From: Alphaproteobacteria bacterium
GTDB lineage: Bacteria; Pseudomonadota; Alphaproteobacteria; Rs-D84
Assembly: GCA_017618175.1 (NCBI GenBank)
Contig: JAFZUT010000012.1
Coordinates: 1 to 35,378 of the forward strand
Direction: 5' to 3'
Length of the DNA: 35,378 nt
This document shows positions 25,568 to 31,801 of the stretch, piece by piece; position 1 is the stretch's first letter; each line of letters starts with the position of its first letter. Position numbers and translations under genes: made by a program. The notes beneath the pieces are model-generated. The model saw only the letters and a list, made by a program, of their open reading frames with translations, was not told where the DNA came from and did no database searches.

Positions 25568-25870
25568 ATGGCTAAATTGGCGTTGATAAACAAACAAGAA
25601 AGACGTAAAAAATTGGTTGCCAAGTATGCAAAAAAGCGTGCTGCAATCAAAGAAAAAATGTCTGTAAACGCGACACCGGAAGAACGCAAGGAAGCAATGC
25701 TGAAATTGGCAAAGTTGCCGCGTAATTCTAATCCGACGCGTTTGCATAATCGTTGTTCGGTGACGGGTCGTGCGCGTGGTTATTCACGTATGTTCGGTCT
25801 GTGCCGCCAACAGGTTCGTACCCAGGCATCCGAAGGTAAATTGCCGGGCGTTCGGAAATCCAGTTGGTAA
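25568..25870 (+). CDS. rpsN: 30S ribosomal protein S14, zinc-free type
   Basis: A 100-residue long-form S14. It lacks the CxxC...CxxC zinc motif of the short form and has LPRNSNPTRLHNRCSVTGRARGYSRMFGLCRQ and the GKLPGVRKSSW end. S14 organises the 30S head near S3 and S10. The long form is usual in proteobacteria. The 57-base spacer before rpsH has a CCGATT/AGTCGG hairpin. Confidence 0.98.
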   Translation: MAKLALINKQERRKKLVAKYAKKRAAIKEKMSVNATPEERKEAMLKLAKLPRNSNPTRLHNRCSVTGRARGYSRMFGLCRQQVRTQASEGKLPGVRKSSW

Positions 25871-25927
25871 ACAATTAAAAGTAATGCCGATTGTGGACAA
25901 TGCAGTCGGTTAAAATAGGAGTAAAAG

Positions 25928-26326
25928 ATGTCATTATCACACCCGATTGGGGATATGGTTGCCCGCATTCGTAACGGTCAAAACGCGGGTAAAGAAACAA
26001 TTACCGTTCCAAACAGCAAATTGCGTGCCGCAGTTTTGGCTGTGTTAAAGGAAGAAGGTTTTATCGAAGATTTTCAAAAACAAGAAATTGACGAACATCG
26101 TTCCAATTTGGTTGTCACATTGAAATATGTGGGTGGCAATGGTGCAATCCAAGATATATCTGTGGTGTCAAAACCGGGCCGTCGTGTTTATTCTGGGTCT
26201 GCCAAGATGCCAAAGGTTTTGAATGGTTTGGGTGTTGCGATTGTGTCAACCCCGCATGGTGTTATGACGGATCACAAGGCGCGTTTGATGAACGTCGGCG
26301 GTGAAGTCTTGTGCAAGGTTATCTAA
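25928..26326 (+). CDS. rpsH: 30S ribosomal protein S8
   Basis: A 132-residue S8: HPIGDMVARIRNGQNAGKETITVPNSKLRAAVLAVLKEEGF at the start, SKPGRRVYSGSAKMPKVLNGLGVAIVSTPHGVMTDHKAR and a VGGEVLCKVI end. S8 binds helix 21 of 16S rRNA and represses the spc operon in E. coli. AGGAG precedes the ATG. rplF follows after 20 bases. Confidence 0.98.
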   Translation: MSLSHPIGDMVARIRNGQNAGKETITVPNSKLRAAVLAVLKEEGFIEDFQKQEIDEHRSNLVVTLKYVGGNGAIQDISVVSKPGRRVYSGSAKMPKVLNGLGVAIVSTPHGVMTDHKARLMNVGGEVLCKVI

Positions 26327-26346
26327 TAAAAATAAGGATGTAAGTT

Positions 26347-26898
26347 ATGTCTCGTGCAGGAAAATATCCAGTTAAATTAAGTGATGGTGTGGTTGCATCA
26401 ATCGCAGAAGACAAATTGGTCATCAAAGGACCCAAGGGTGAATTGACCGTTCCGTTGAACACTAAAAACGCCCACTTGGTGAATATCAAGGTCGAAGGCG
26501 CCCAGGTTTGTGTTGAACCCAAAGATGCAGAAGATAAAGATTCGCGCGCAATGTGGGGAACGATGACCCGCAATATTCGCAATGCGGTCGAAGGTGTGAC
26601 CCACGGTTTTTCCAAGCCCATGTATATGAAGGGCGTTGGTTACAAGGCATCGGTCAGCGGTAAAAAACTTACTTTGGTTGTAGGTTTTTCGCATGATGTT
26701 GTTATGGAAATTCCGGATGGTTTGACCGTGACAATGGGGGAAACGCCGACAGAGTTTACCGTAAGTGGTAATGACAAATGTGCGGTTGGTTTGTTTGCGG
26801 ACAAAATTCACAAAATCCGTAAAATGGATCCGTACAAGGCCAAAGGTATCTTCTATAAGGGTGAAAAAGTTCGCCGCAAAGAAGGCAAAAAGAAATAA
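26347..26898 (+). CDS. rplF: 50S ribosomal protein L6
   Basis: A 183-residue L6 with two tandem L6 folds. It starts MSRAGKYPVKLSDGV, with the ALE-type KGPKGELTVPLN strand, and the C-terminal GVGYKASVSGKKLTLVVGFSHDV and DKIHKIRKMDPYKAKGIFYKGEKVRRKEGKKK. L6 sits near the factor-binding site. The spacer to rplR (46 bases) holds the second CTGTTA-loop hairpin. Confidence 0.98.
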   Translation: MSRAGKYPVKLSDGVVASIAEDKLVIKGPKGELTVPLNTKNAHLVNIKVEGAQVCVEPKDAEDKDSRAMWGTMTRNIRNAVEGVTHGFSKPMYMKGVGYKASVSGKKLTLVVGFSHDVVMEIPDGLTVTMGETPTEFTVSGNDKCAVGLFADKIHKIRKMDPYKAKGIFYKGEKVRRKEGKKK

Positions 26899-26904
26899 TA
26901 AATA

Positions 26905-26926
26905 AATTTCCGCTGTTACGGAAATT
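26905..26926 (+). promoter_or_regulatory. CTGTTA-loop hairpin before rplR (L18)
   Basis: AATTTCCG-CTGTTA-CGGAAATT, a perfect 8-bp stem. The loop and closing base pairs (CCGCTGTTACGG) match the hairpin before rplE exactly, and it ends 18 bases before the rplR ATG. No T tract. Confidence 0.6.
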
Positions 26927-26944
26927 GGAAAAAAGGAAAAACAA

Positions 26945-27301
26945 ATGTTGAAACATTTATCTACACAGGAAAGACGCAAATTGGTGACACGTGTTGCGTT
27001 GAAAAAGAAAAATCCGGGCAAAATTCGTTTGTCTGTGTTCCGCAGTGGTCGTCATATTGAAATCCAGGCCATTGATGATGTCAAGGGCCGTACAATATGT
27101 GCCGCTTCGTCCAAAGAAAAAGAATTTAAGGGCAAAGGTTGGAATATCGCCGGTGCGGAATTGGTTGGCAAAGCGTTTGCGGAACGTGCGGTCAAGGCGA
27201 AAATTGCAGATAACTGCTATTTCGATCGCGGTGGATATCGTTACCATGGTCGCGTCAAAGCATTGTGCGAAGCGATTCGCAACGGTGGCGTTAGAATATA
27301 A
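26945..27301 (+). CDS. rplR: 50S ribosomal protein L18
   Basis: A 118-residue L18: [36 protein letters not shown], then AAELVG-type [21 protein letters not shown] and the end [27 protein letters not shown]18 binds 5S rRNA and brings it to the central protuberance together with L5. AAAAAGGAAAAACAA precedes the ATG. Confidence 0.97.
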   Translation: MLKHLSTQERRKLVTRVALKKKNPGKIRLSVFRSGRHIEIQAIDDVKGRTICAASSKEKEFKGKGWNIAGAELVGKAFAERAVKAKIADNCYFDRGGYRYHGRVKALCEAIRNGGVRI

Positions 27302-27332
27302 AACAACATTATAAGAATATACGGAGAATATA

Positions 27333-27896
27333 ATGGCACGTTTTGATGATAAAAAATTACAGACAGATAATTTGGTAGATAAATTGGTTTCTGTCAACCG
27401 CGTTTCTAAAACTGTGAAGGGCGGTAAGAATATGTCTTTCTCGGCTTTGGTCGTCGTTGGTGACAAGGCCGGCAAGGTTGGTTTTGGTAAAGGTAAAGCA
27501 TTGGAAGTTCAATCTGCGGTGCAAAAGGCAACCAAGGCCGCCAAGGCAAAAATGATTCGCGTTCCGTTGAAAGAAGGTCGCACATTACATCACGATGTTT
27601 CGGTTAAGTATGGGGCCAGCAAATTGGTTTTGCGCAGTGCGGTTCCCGGTACCGGTATTATCGCGGGTGGTGCGCTTCGTGCAGTGTTTGACTGCCTGGG
27701 CGTTCAAGATGTTGTTGTGAAATCCCAAGGTGCAAACAATCCAAACAATATGATTCGCGCGGTGTTCTTGGCGTTTTCAAAAATGAATTCACCAAAAACG
27801 GTTGCGGCGCGTCGTGGTAAAACGGTTGCGGAAATCATTGCCGGCCGTGATGGTAAAAAACCGGTTGAAGAAGCGACCACAACGGAAGACAAATAA
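27333..27896 (+). CDS. rpsE: 30S ribosomal protein S5
   Basis: A 187-residue S5. The dsRNA-binding-like N-terminal domain has [42 protein letters not shown], and the C-terminal half has [27 protein letters not shown]5 is part of the mRNA entry site and affects fidelity. An acidic tail (EEATTTEDK) ends the protein. rpmD follows after 17 bases. Confidence 0.98.
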   Translation: MARFDDKKLQTDNLVDKLVSVNRVSKTVKGGKNMSFSALVVVGDKAGKVGFGKGKALEVQSAVQKATKAAKAKMIRVPLKEGRTLHHDVSVKYGASKLVLRSAVPGTGIIAGGALRAVFDCLGVQDVVVKSQGANNPNNMIRAVFLAFSKMNSPKTVAARRGKTVAEIIAGRDGKKPVEEATTTEDK

Positions 27897-27913
27897 TAAC
27901 GGGGGTAATTGTT

Positions 27914-28096
27914 ATGGCAAAGAAATTGGTTGTAAAACAAATCAAAAGCGTTATCGGTCGTCCGGAAACACAACGTCGCACTTTGGCGGCATTGGGATTG
28001 GGCCGTATTGGTAAATCTGCGGAATTGGATGATAATGCATCCATTCGTGGTATGATTGCCAAGGTTTCACATTTGGTGACCGTGGTCGAAAAATAA
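27914..28096 (+). CDS. rpmD: 50S ribosomal protein L30
   Basis: A 60-residue L30: [49 protein letters not shown] sequence with the conserved LGLGR turn, ending VSHLVTVVE. The gene is small and easily missed but unambiguous. GGGGG-rich upstream sequence provides the ribosome-binding site. The 76-base spacer to rplO has an ATGCGGA-TACTTG-TCCGCAT hairpin (28114-28133). Confidence 0.96.
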   Translation: MAKKLVVKQIKSVIGRPETQRRTLAALGLGRIGKSAELDDNASIRGMIAKVSHLVTVVEK

Positions 28097-28113
28097 ATTT
28101 AATAAAACCGAGT

Positions 28114-28133
28114 ATGCGGATACTTGTCCGCAT
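28114..28133 (+). promoter_or_regulatory. Hairpin between rpmD and rplO
   Basis: A perfect 7-bp stem ATGCGGA / TCCGCAT with loop TACTTG, no T tract. It resembles the other intercistronic hairpins of the cluster in position but not in sequence. Confidence 0.4.
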
Positions 28134-28172
28134 GCGCAAACGAACTATATATGGTTCATAGGAGTAAAAGAA

Positions 28173-28631
28173 ATGAAATTAAATGCTTTGATGGATAATT
28201 TGGGTGCACGTAAAGACGTTAAACGCGTTGGTCGCGGTATGGCGTCTGGTTATGGTAAGACCGCCGGTCGTGGAACCAAGGGGCAAAAGGCCCGCGCGGG
28301 TTCACGCAAACAGGCAACTTTCCAAGGTGGTCAAATGCCGATTTTGCGCCGTTTCCCGAAATATGGTTTTACAAATCCGTTTGCAAAACGTTATGCCACA
28401 ATCAATTTGGGCGATATTGAAAAGTTCATTGCAAGTGGAAAAATCGATGCAAAAAAAGAAATCAATATCGATTCGTTGATGGATGCAAAAATTTTGAATC
28501 GCGCAATGTCTGGGTTAAAGGTTTTGGCCAAGGGCGAAATTAAAACGGCGGTGAATATTGTTGCAGATAAATGGTCCAAGGCGGCCGAGGCGGCAATTAC
28601 CAAAGCCGGTGGCAGCATCAAAAATAAATAA
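28173..28631 (+). CDS. rplO: 50S ribosomal protein L15
   Basis: A 152-residue L15. The Gly-rich RNA-binding N-terminal arm (GRGMASGYGKTAGRGTKGQKARAG) is followed by GGQMPILRRFPKYGFTNPF and a globular C-terminal domain ending in the AITKAGGSI motif. L15 is a late 50S assembly protein. AGGAG precedes the ATG. secY follows after 32 bases. Confidence 0.98.
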   Translation: MKLNALMDNLGARKDVKRVGRGMASGYGKTAGRGTKGQKARAGSRKQATFQGGQMPILRRFPKYGFTNPFAKRYATINLGDIEKFIASGKIDAKKEINIDSLMDAKILNRAMSGLKVLAKGEIKTAVNIVADKWSKAAEAAITKAGGSIKNK

Positions 28632-28663
28632 TACACGGGAATTAAAACAAGAGAGACGGCGCC

Positions 28664-29983
28664 ATGAAATTTCTATCAAAATATTTTGGTAAATTGACCG
28701 ATTTGCAGAAACGTATTCTGTTTACTTTGGGGGCGTTGATTATCTATCGTGTTGGTTCATTCATTCCGTTGCCGGGTGTAAATGCTTCGGCGGTTCTTCA
28801 CCTGTTTACCGGCGAAGGCAGTGGTATGATGGGTATGTTCGATATGTTCACCGGTGGTTCGTTGTCGCGTATGTCGGTGTTGGCATTGAACATTTTCCCG
28901 TACATCTCGGCATCTATCGTGTTGCAATTGTTGACCGCAACCAGCAAATCACTTAATGATTTACGCAAAGAAGGCGAATCGGGCCGTATCAAAATCAACC
29001 AATATACGCGTTATTTGGCGGTGTTGTTGGCGGTGGTCCAAGGTTGGGCCGTTGTGCGTGGTTTGGAAATGATGGCGCCGGTCAATGGTGTTCGCGCGGT
29101 TGTGAATCCGGGATTTTCATTTGAACTGTCCGCGATTATTGCGTTGGTTGGCGGAACCGTGTTCGTTATGTGGTTGGCGGAACAGATTACCGCACGTGGC
29201 ATAGGCCAGGGTGCATCACTGTTGATTTTCGCGGGCATTATCGCCCAGGTTCCCGAAGGCATAGCAAAAATCGTATCTTTGGGTTCGGTTGGTCAAATGT
29301 CGCCGGCGATGATTGCGTTGGTTTTGGGTTTTGTTGTCGGTATTGTTGCTTTGATTGCGTTCTTTGAATTGGCGCAACGCCGCATTCAAATTCTGTATCC
29401 GCGCCAGGTTATGGCGAACGGTGTCGTGAACACTAACGCGTCTTATTTGCCGATTAAGGTAAATATGTCGGGCGTTATGGGTCCGGTGTTTGCGTCATCT
29501 ATTATGATGTTGCCGGCGTTCATTCAACGATTCGCACAGAGTGAAAATTTGATTGTGCAAAATGTTATGGCGTTCTTTACGTATGGTGCGTGGTCATATA
29601 TCATTTTGTACACGGTTTTGATTGCATTCTTTGCATATTTTCAAACGGCGGTTGTGTTCAATTCCGAAGAAACCAGCAATAATCTGCGCAATGCCGGTGG
29701 ATATATTCCGGGGGTGCGTCCGGGTGAACAGACAATCACGTTTTTGGATTCTTTGGTGTCGCGGGTCACGGCGATTGGCGTTCTGTATTTGATTGTGGTT
29801 TGTGTGTTGCCAATCATATTAAATACCCATTTTGGTATGCCGTTGATGATTGGCGGAACCAGTGTTTTAATCGTTGCGGGTGTTGTTTTGGACACCATGA
29901 ACCAGGTTCAATCGTATCTGGTCGCGAAACAATATCATGGCGTTATGGGCGCCGCCGCAAAGAAAGGGCGTTTCCGCAACTAG
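28664..29983 (+). CDS. secY: Protein translocase subunit SecY
   Basis: A 439-residue inner-membrane channel with ten hydrophobic segments. It has the LGALIIYRVGSFIPLPGVN start of TM1, a plug region (GMMGMFDMFTGGSLSRMSVLALNIFPYISASI), GQGASLLIFAGI, the NSEETSNNLRNAGGYIPGVRPGEQT cytosolic loop and the C-terminal VLDTMNQVQSYLVAKQY. With SecE and SecG it forms the general secretion channel used by the many signal-peptide proteins in this window. GAGAGACGGCGCC precedes the ATG. adk, which often follows secY, is not here; rpsM follows after 144 bases with its own promoter. Confidence 0.98.
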   Translation: MKFLSKYFGKLTDLQKRILFTLGALIIYRVGSFIPLPGVNASAVLHLFTGEGSGMMGMFDMFTGGSLSRMSVLALNIFPYISASIVLQLLTATSKSLNDLRKEGESGRIKINQYTRYLAVLLAVVQGWAVVRGLEMMAPVNGVRAVVNPGFSFELSAIIALVGGTVFVMWLAEQITARGIGQGASLLIFAGIIAQVPEGIAKIVSLGSVGQMSPAMIALVLGFVVGIVALIAFFELAQRRIQILYPRQVMANGVVNTNASYLPIKVNMSGVMGPVFASSIMMLPAFIQRFAQSENLIVQNVMAFFTYGAWSYIILYTVLIAFFAYFQTAVVFNSEETSNNLRNAGGYIPGVRPGEQTITFLDSLVSRVTAIGVLYLIVVCVLPIILNTHFGMPLMIGGTSVLIVAGVVLDTMNQVQSYLVAKQYHGVMGAAAKKGRFRN

Positions 29984-30005
29984 ATTGGTTGTTGTGAAAC
30001 AGGGT

Positions 30006-30033
30006 TTGACTTTTGTGATAATTTATATAAAAT
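30006..30033 (+). promoter_or_regulatory. Promoter of rpsM-rpsK
   Basis: TTGACT (30006-30011), 16-base spacer, TAAAAT (30028-30033). It lies 95-122 bases before rpsM, just after secY, and makes rpsM-rpsK a separate transcription unit. Confidence 0.72.
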
Positions 30034-30085
30034 TATTCGGCAAAAGCAGGCGTTCGAACGGTTGTAATCGTTGAACGAATGAATA

Positions 30086-30104
30086 TGGGGCAGGGGTTGT
30101 CCCA
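30086..30104 (+). promoter_or_regulatory. Leader hairpin of rpsM
   Basis: A 7-bp stem TGGGGCA / TGTCCCA with loop GGGGT; an upstream CGTTC/GAACG pair (around 30051-30076) gives a second stem. It ends 23 bases before the rpsM ATG. Alpha-operon leaders are translationally controlled by S4 in E. coli; equivalence is inference. Confidence 0.45.
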
Positions 30105-30127
30105 AAAGACAAAAAGGAAAAATAAAA

Positions 30128-30505
30128 ATGGCACGTATAGCAGGTGTAAACATTCCGACAGAAAAACGTATCGAGGCCGCACTGCAATATATTCACGGCA
30201 TTGGTCCGGCCAAGGCCGCCCAAATCTGCAAAGATTTGAAATTGAAAGACGGTCTGCGCGCAAAAGATCTGACGGATGAAGATGTTGTTAAAATTTCGAA
30301 CTATATCGAACAAAATTTCAAGGTCGAAGGTGACGTTCGTCGTGAAGTTGCAATGAATATCAAACGTTTGCAAGATTTGAAAACTTATCGCGGAATTCGT
30401 CATCGTAACCGTTTGCCCGTTCGTGGTCAACGGACCCAAACCAATGCGCGTACCCGTAAGGGTAAACGTGTTGTTGTCGCGGGTTCTGCGGTCAAGGGTA
30501 AATAA
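30128..30505 (+). CDS. rpsM: 30S ribosomal protein S13
   Basis: A 125-residue S13: [34 protein letters not shown], then [32 protein letters not shown] and a basic tail that reaches the P-site tRNA. S13 forms intersubunit bridges with L5. AAAAAGGAAAAATAAAA precedes the ATG. It starts a two-gene unit with rpsK. Confidence 0.98.
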   Translation: MARIAGVNIPTEKRIEAALQYIHGIGPAKAAQICKDLKLKDGLRAKDLTDEDVVKISNYIEQNFKVEGDVRREVAMNIKRLQDLKTYRGIRHRNRLPVRGQRTQTNARTRKGKRVVVAGSAVKGK

Positions 30506-30570
30506 TAAACATTGGGTAGAGATTAACACGATAGTTAATTGAAGACATCTAATAAAAGGAAATAACAAAA

Positions 30571-30948
30571 ATGGCAATAAATAAAAAGAAAGTTGTAAAA
30601 AAAGTATCTCATGGCATCGCACATATCGTTGCCACGAACAATAATACACGTATCACAATCACAGATCAATCTGGGGCTGTGCTGACATGGGCAACCGCGG
30701 GCGCAAATAATTTCAAAGGTGCCAAAAAATCGACCCCATATGCCGCGACGGTTGTTGCAGATGCAGTTGGCAAGAAAGTTGCCGAAATGGGTATGAAAAC
30801 GGTTGACGTCCTTATGCGTGGTATCGGCCAGGGTCGTGAATCCGCCGTTCGTGGTTTGGCAAATGCTGGATTGGTGGTGCAGAGCATTACCGATACAACA
30901 CGAATTCCACATAACGGATGCCGTCCAAAGAAAGTTCGTCGTGTTTAA
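30571..30948 (+). CDS. rpsK: 30S ribosomal protein S11
   Basis: A 125-residue S11: GIAHIVATNNNTRITITDQSGAVLTWATAG, GIGQGRESAVRGLANAGLVVQSITDTTRIPHNGCRPKKVRRV. The C-terminus is the universal form. S11 lies on the 30S platform near the E-site codon. A strong terminator follows directly, so rpoA is not co-transcribed, in contrast to the usual rpsM-rpsK-rpoA-rplQ order. Confidence 0.98.
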   Translation: MAINKKKVVKKVSHGIAHIVATNNNTRITITDQSGAVLTWATAGANNFKGAKKSTPYAATVVADAVGKKVAEMGMKTVDVLMRGIGQGRESAVRGLANAGLVVQSITDTTRIPHNGCRPKKVRRV

Positions 30949-30955
30949 TTTATTG

Positions 30956-30979
30956 GTCCGTCGTTTGACGGACTTTTTT
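30956..30979 (+). terminator. Terminator after rpsK
   Basis: Perfect stem GTCCGTC / GACGGAC with loop GTTT and six T. Confidence 0.93.
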
Positions 30980-31013
30980 GTTGGTTGCAAAAATATAAAC
31001 AAAAGGAGTGAAA

Positions 31014-31241
31014 ATGTTGCCAAGTGGTGAATGCGGTGATTTCGACCCGGAAAAAATGCAGGGCTGCCCACGTGCCGCGCTGATACTTGCAATTATCTAT
31101 CTTGGATTTGCCGGTTTTATGATTGTAAAAGGTTGCCAGATAGATCGCCAGAAAAAGCAAACGACCGAAAAGGCAATGGATACGATTTCGCAGATAGATT
31201 CTGCAAAATTATTTCATATTGGTCGCCAAAATACAAAATAA
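31014..31241 (+). CDS. Small single-pass membrane protein, unknown function
   Basis: A 75-residue protein. ATG at 31014 was chosen because AAGGAG lies 5 bases upstream; an in-frame GTG at 31008 overlaps that site. A short Cys-bearing N-terminus (GECGDFDPEKMQGC) precedes one transmembrane helix (about residues 22-40, AALILAIIYLGFAGFMIVKG), followed by a polar, Lys/Gln-rich cytosolic or periplasmic tail (RQKKQTTEKAMDTISQ). No family is recognised. It sits right behind the rpsK terminator and before a strongly promoted secreted-protein gene; no promoter of its own is obvious, so read-through from rpsK may supply it. Confidence 0.6.
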   Translation: MLPSGECGDFDPEKMQGCPRAALILAIIYLGFAGFMIVKGCQIDRQKKQTTEKAMDTISQIDSAKLFHIGRQNTK

Positions 31242-31290
31242 GGATTTGGTAAATATCGTTTTAGACCCAAAAAAGTACCATTAAAAAAAT

Positions 31291-31331
31291 TTGTCAAATA
31301 AACTTGACAACGAATTTTTGTGTCCTATAAT
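31291..31331 (+). promoter_or_regulatory. Strong promoter with overlapping inverted repeat
   Basis: TTGACA (31304-31309), 16-base spacer, TATAAT (31326-31331): both hexamers match consensus perfectly. The inverted repeat TTGTCAA-ATAAAC-TTGACAA (31291-31310) overlaps the -35 box and is an operator candidate. Confidence 0.8.
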
Positions 31332-31358
31332 ATTGACGAATAACCAAAAGGGTCAAAT

Positions 31359-31679
31359 ATGAAAAAAACAATTTTAACTTCTTTGTTTGCTGCGATGGTC
31401 TCTGTTGCCGCTAACGCATCTGATGGTGGTCTGTACAGCGAAACAGAAACGTACACAAACCGCGTTCGTTACAACACAACAGAATATGCGGCACCGGTTG
31501 CGCGTGTCTCTGCCCCGGTTGCGACATGCAATTCTTGTGCACAGCCTGTTCGCGTTAAAACACACACCGAAGTGATTGACCATTACCAAGTCTATCGTCC
31601 GGTGACCGTGTATGAACCGGCGGGCACATATGCAGAACGCCGTGTTGTTCGCAACACATGCAATCGTTGCAACTATTAA
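31359..31679 (+). CDS. Small secreted protein with Cys pairs, unknown function
   Basis: A 106-residue protein with signal peptide MKKTILTSLFAAMVSVAANA (cleavage near ANA/S). The mature part is Tyr/Thr/Val-rich with two CxxC motifs, CNSC near the middle and CNRC close to the C-terminus (NTCNRCNY), which could form disulfides in the periplasm or outside. It has no membrane anchor after the signal. It is monocistronic between one of the best promoters of the window and a perfect terminator, which implies high expression. No family recognised. Confidence 0.75.
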   Translation: MKKTILTSLFAAMVSVAANASDGGLYSETETYTNRVRYNTTEYAAPVARVSAPVATCNSCAQPVRVKTHTEVIDHYQVYRPVTVYEPAGTYAERRVVRNTCNRCNY

Positions 31680-31706
31680 TTTAATAGATTGTGTGATTTG
31701 ATTCGT

Positions 31707-31734
31707 GCGCGGGGCAAATGCCCCGCGTTTTTTT
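31707..31734 (+). terminator. Terminator after the small secreted protein
   Basis: Perfect 8-bp stem CGCGGGGC / GCCCCGCG with loop AAAT and seven T. Confidence 0.95.
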
Positions 31735-31801
31735 GTGTTTGATGAAAAATTTTTCTTTTATTCATCGGTGTTTTATGTTAAAATCAAAGGACAGAAGAGA
31801 G

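Noticed and set aside
31718..31801. Upstream starts of the large secreted protein
   Set aside because: The first ATG lies inside the terminator of the preceding gene, and the next ones lack a ribosome-binding site. Only 31802 gives a standard signal peptide.
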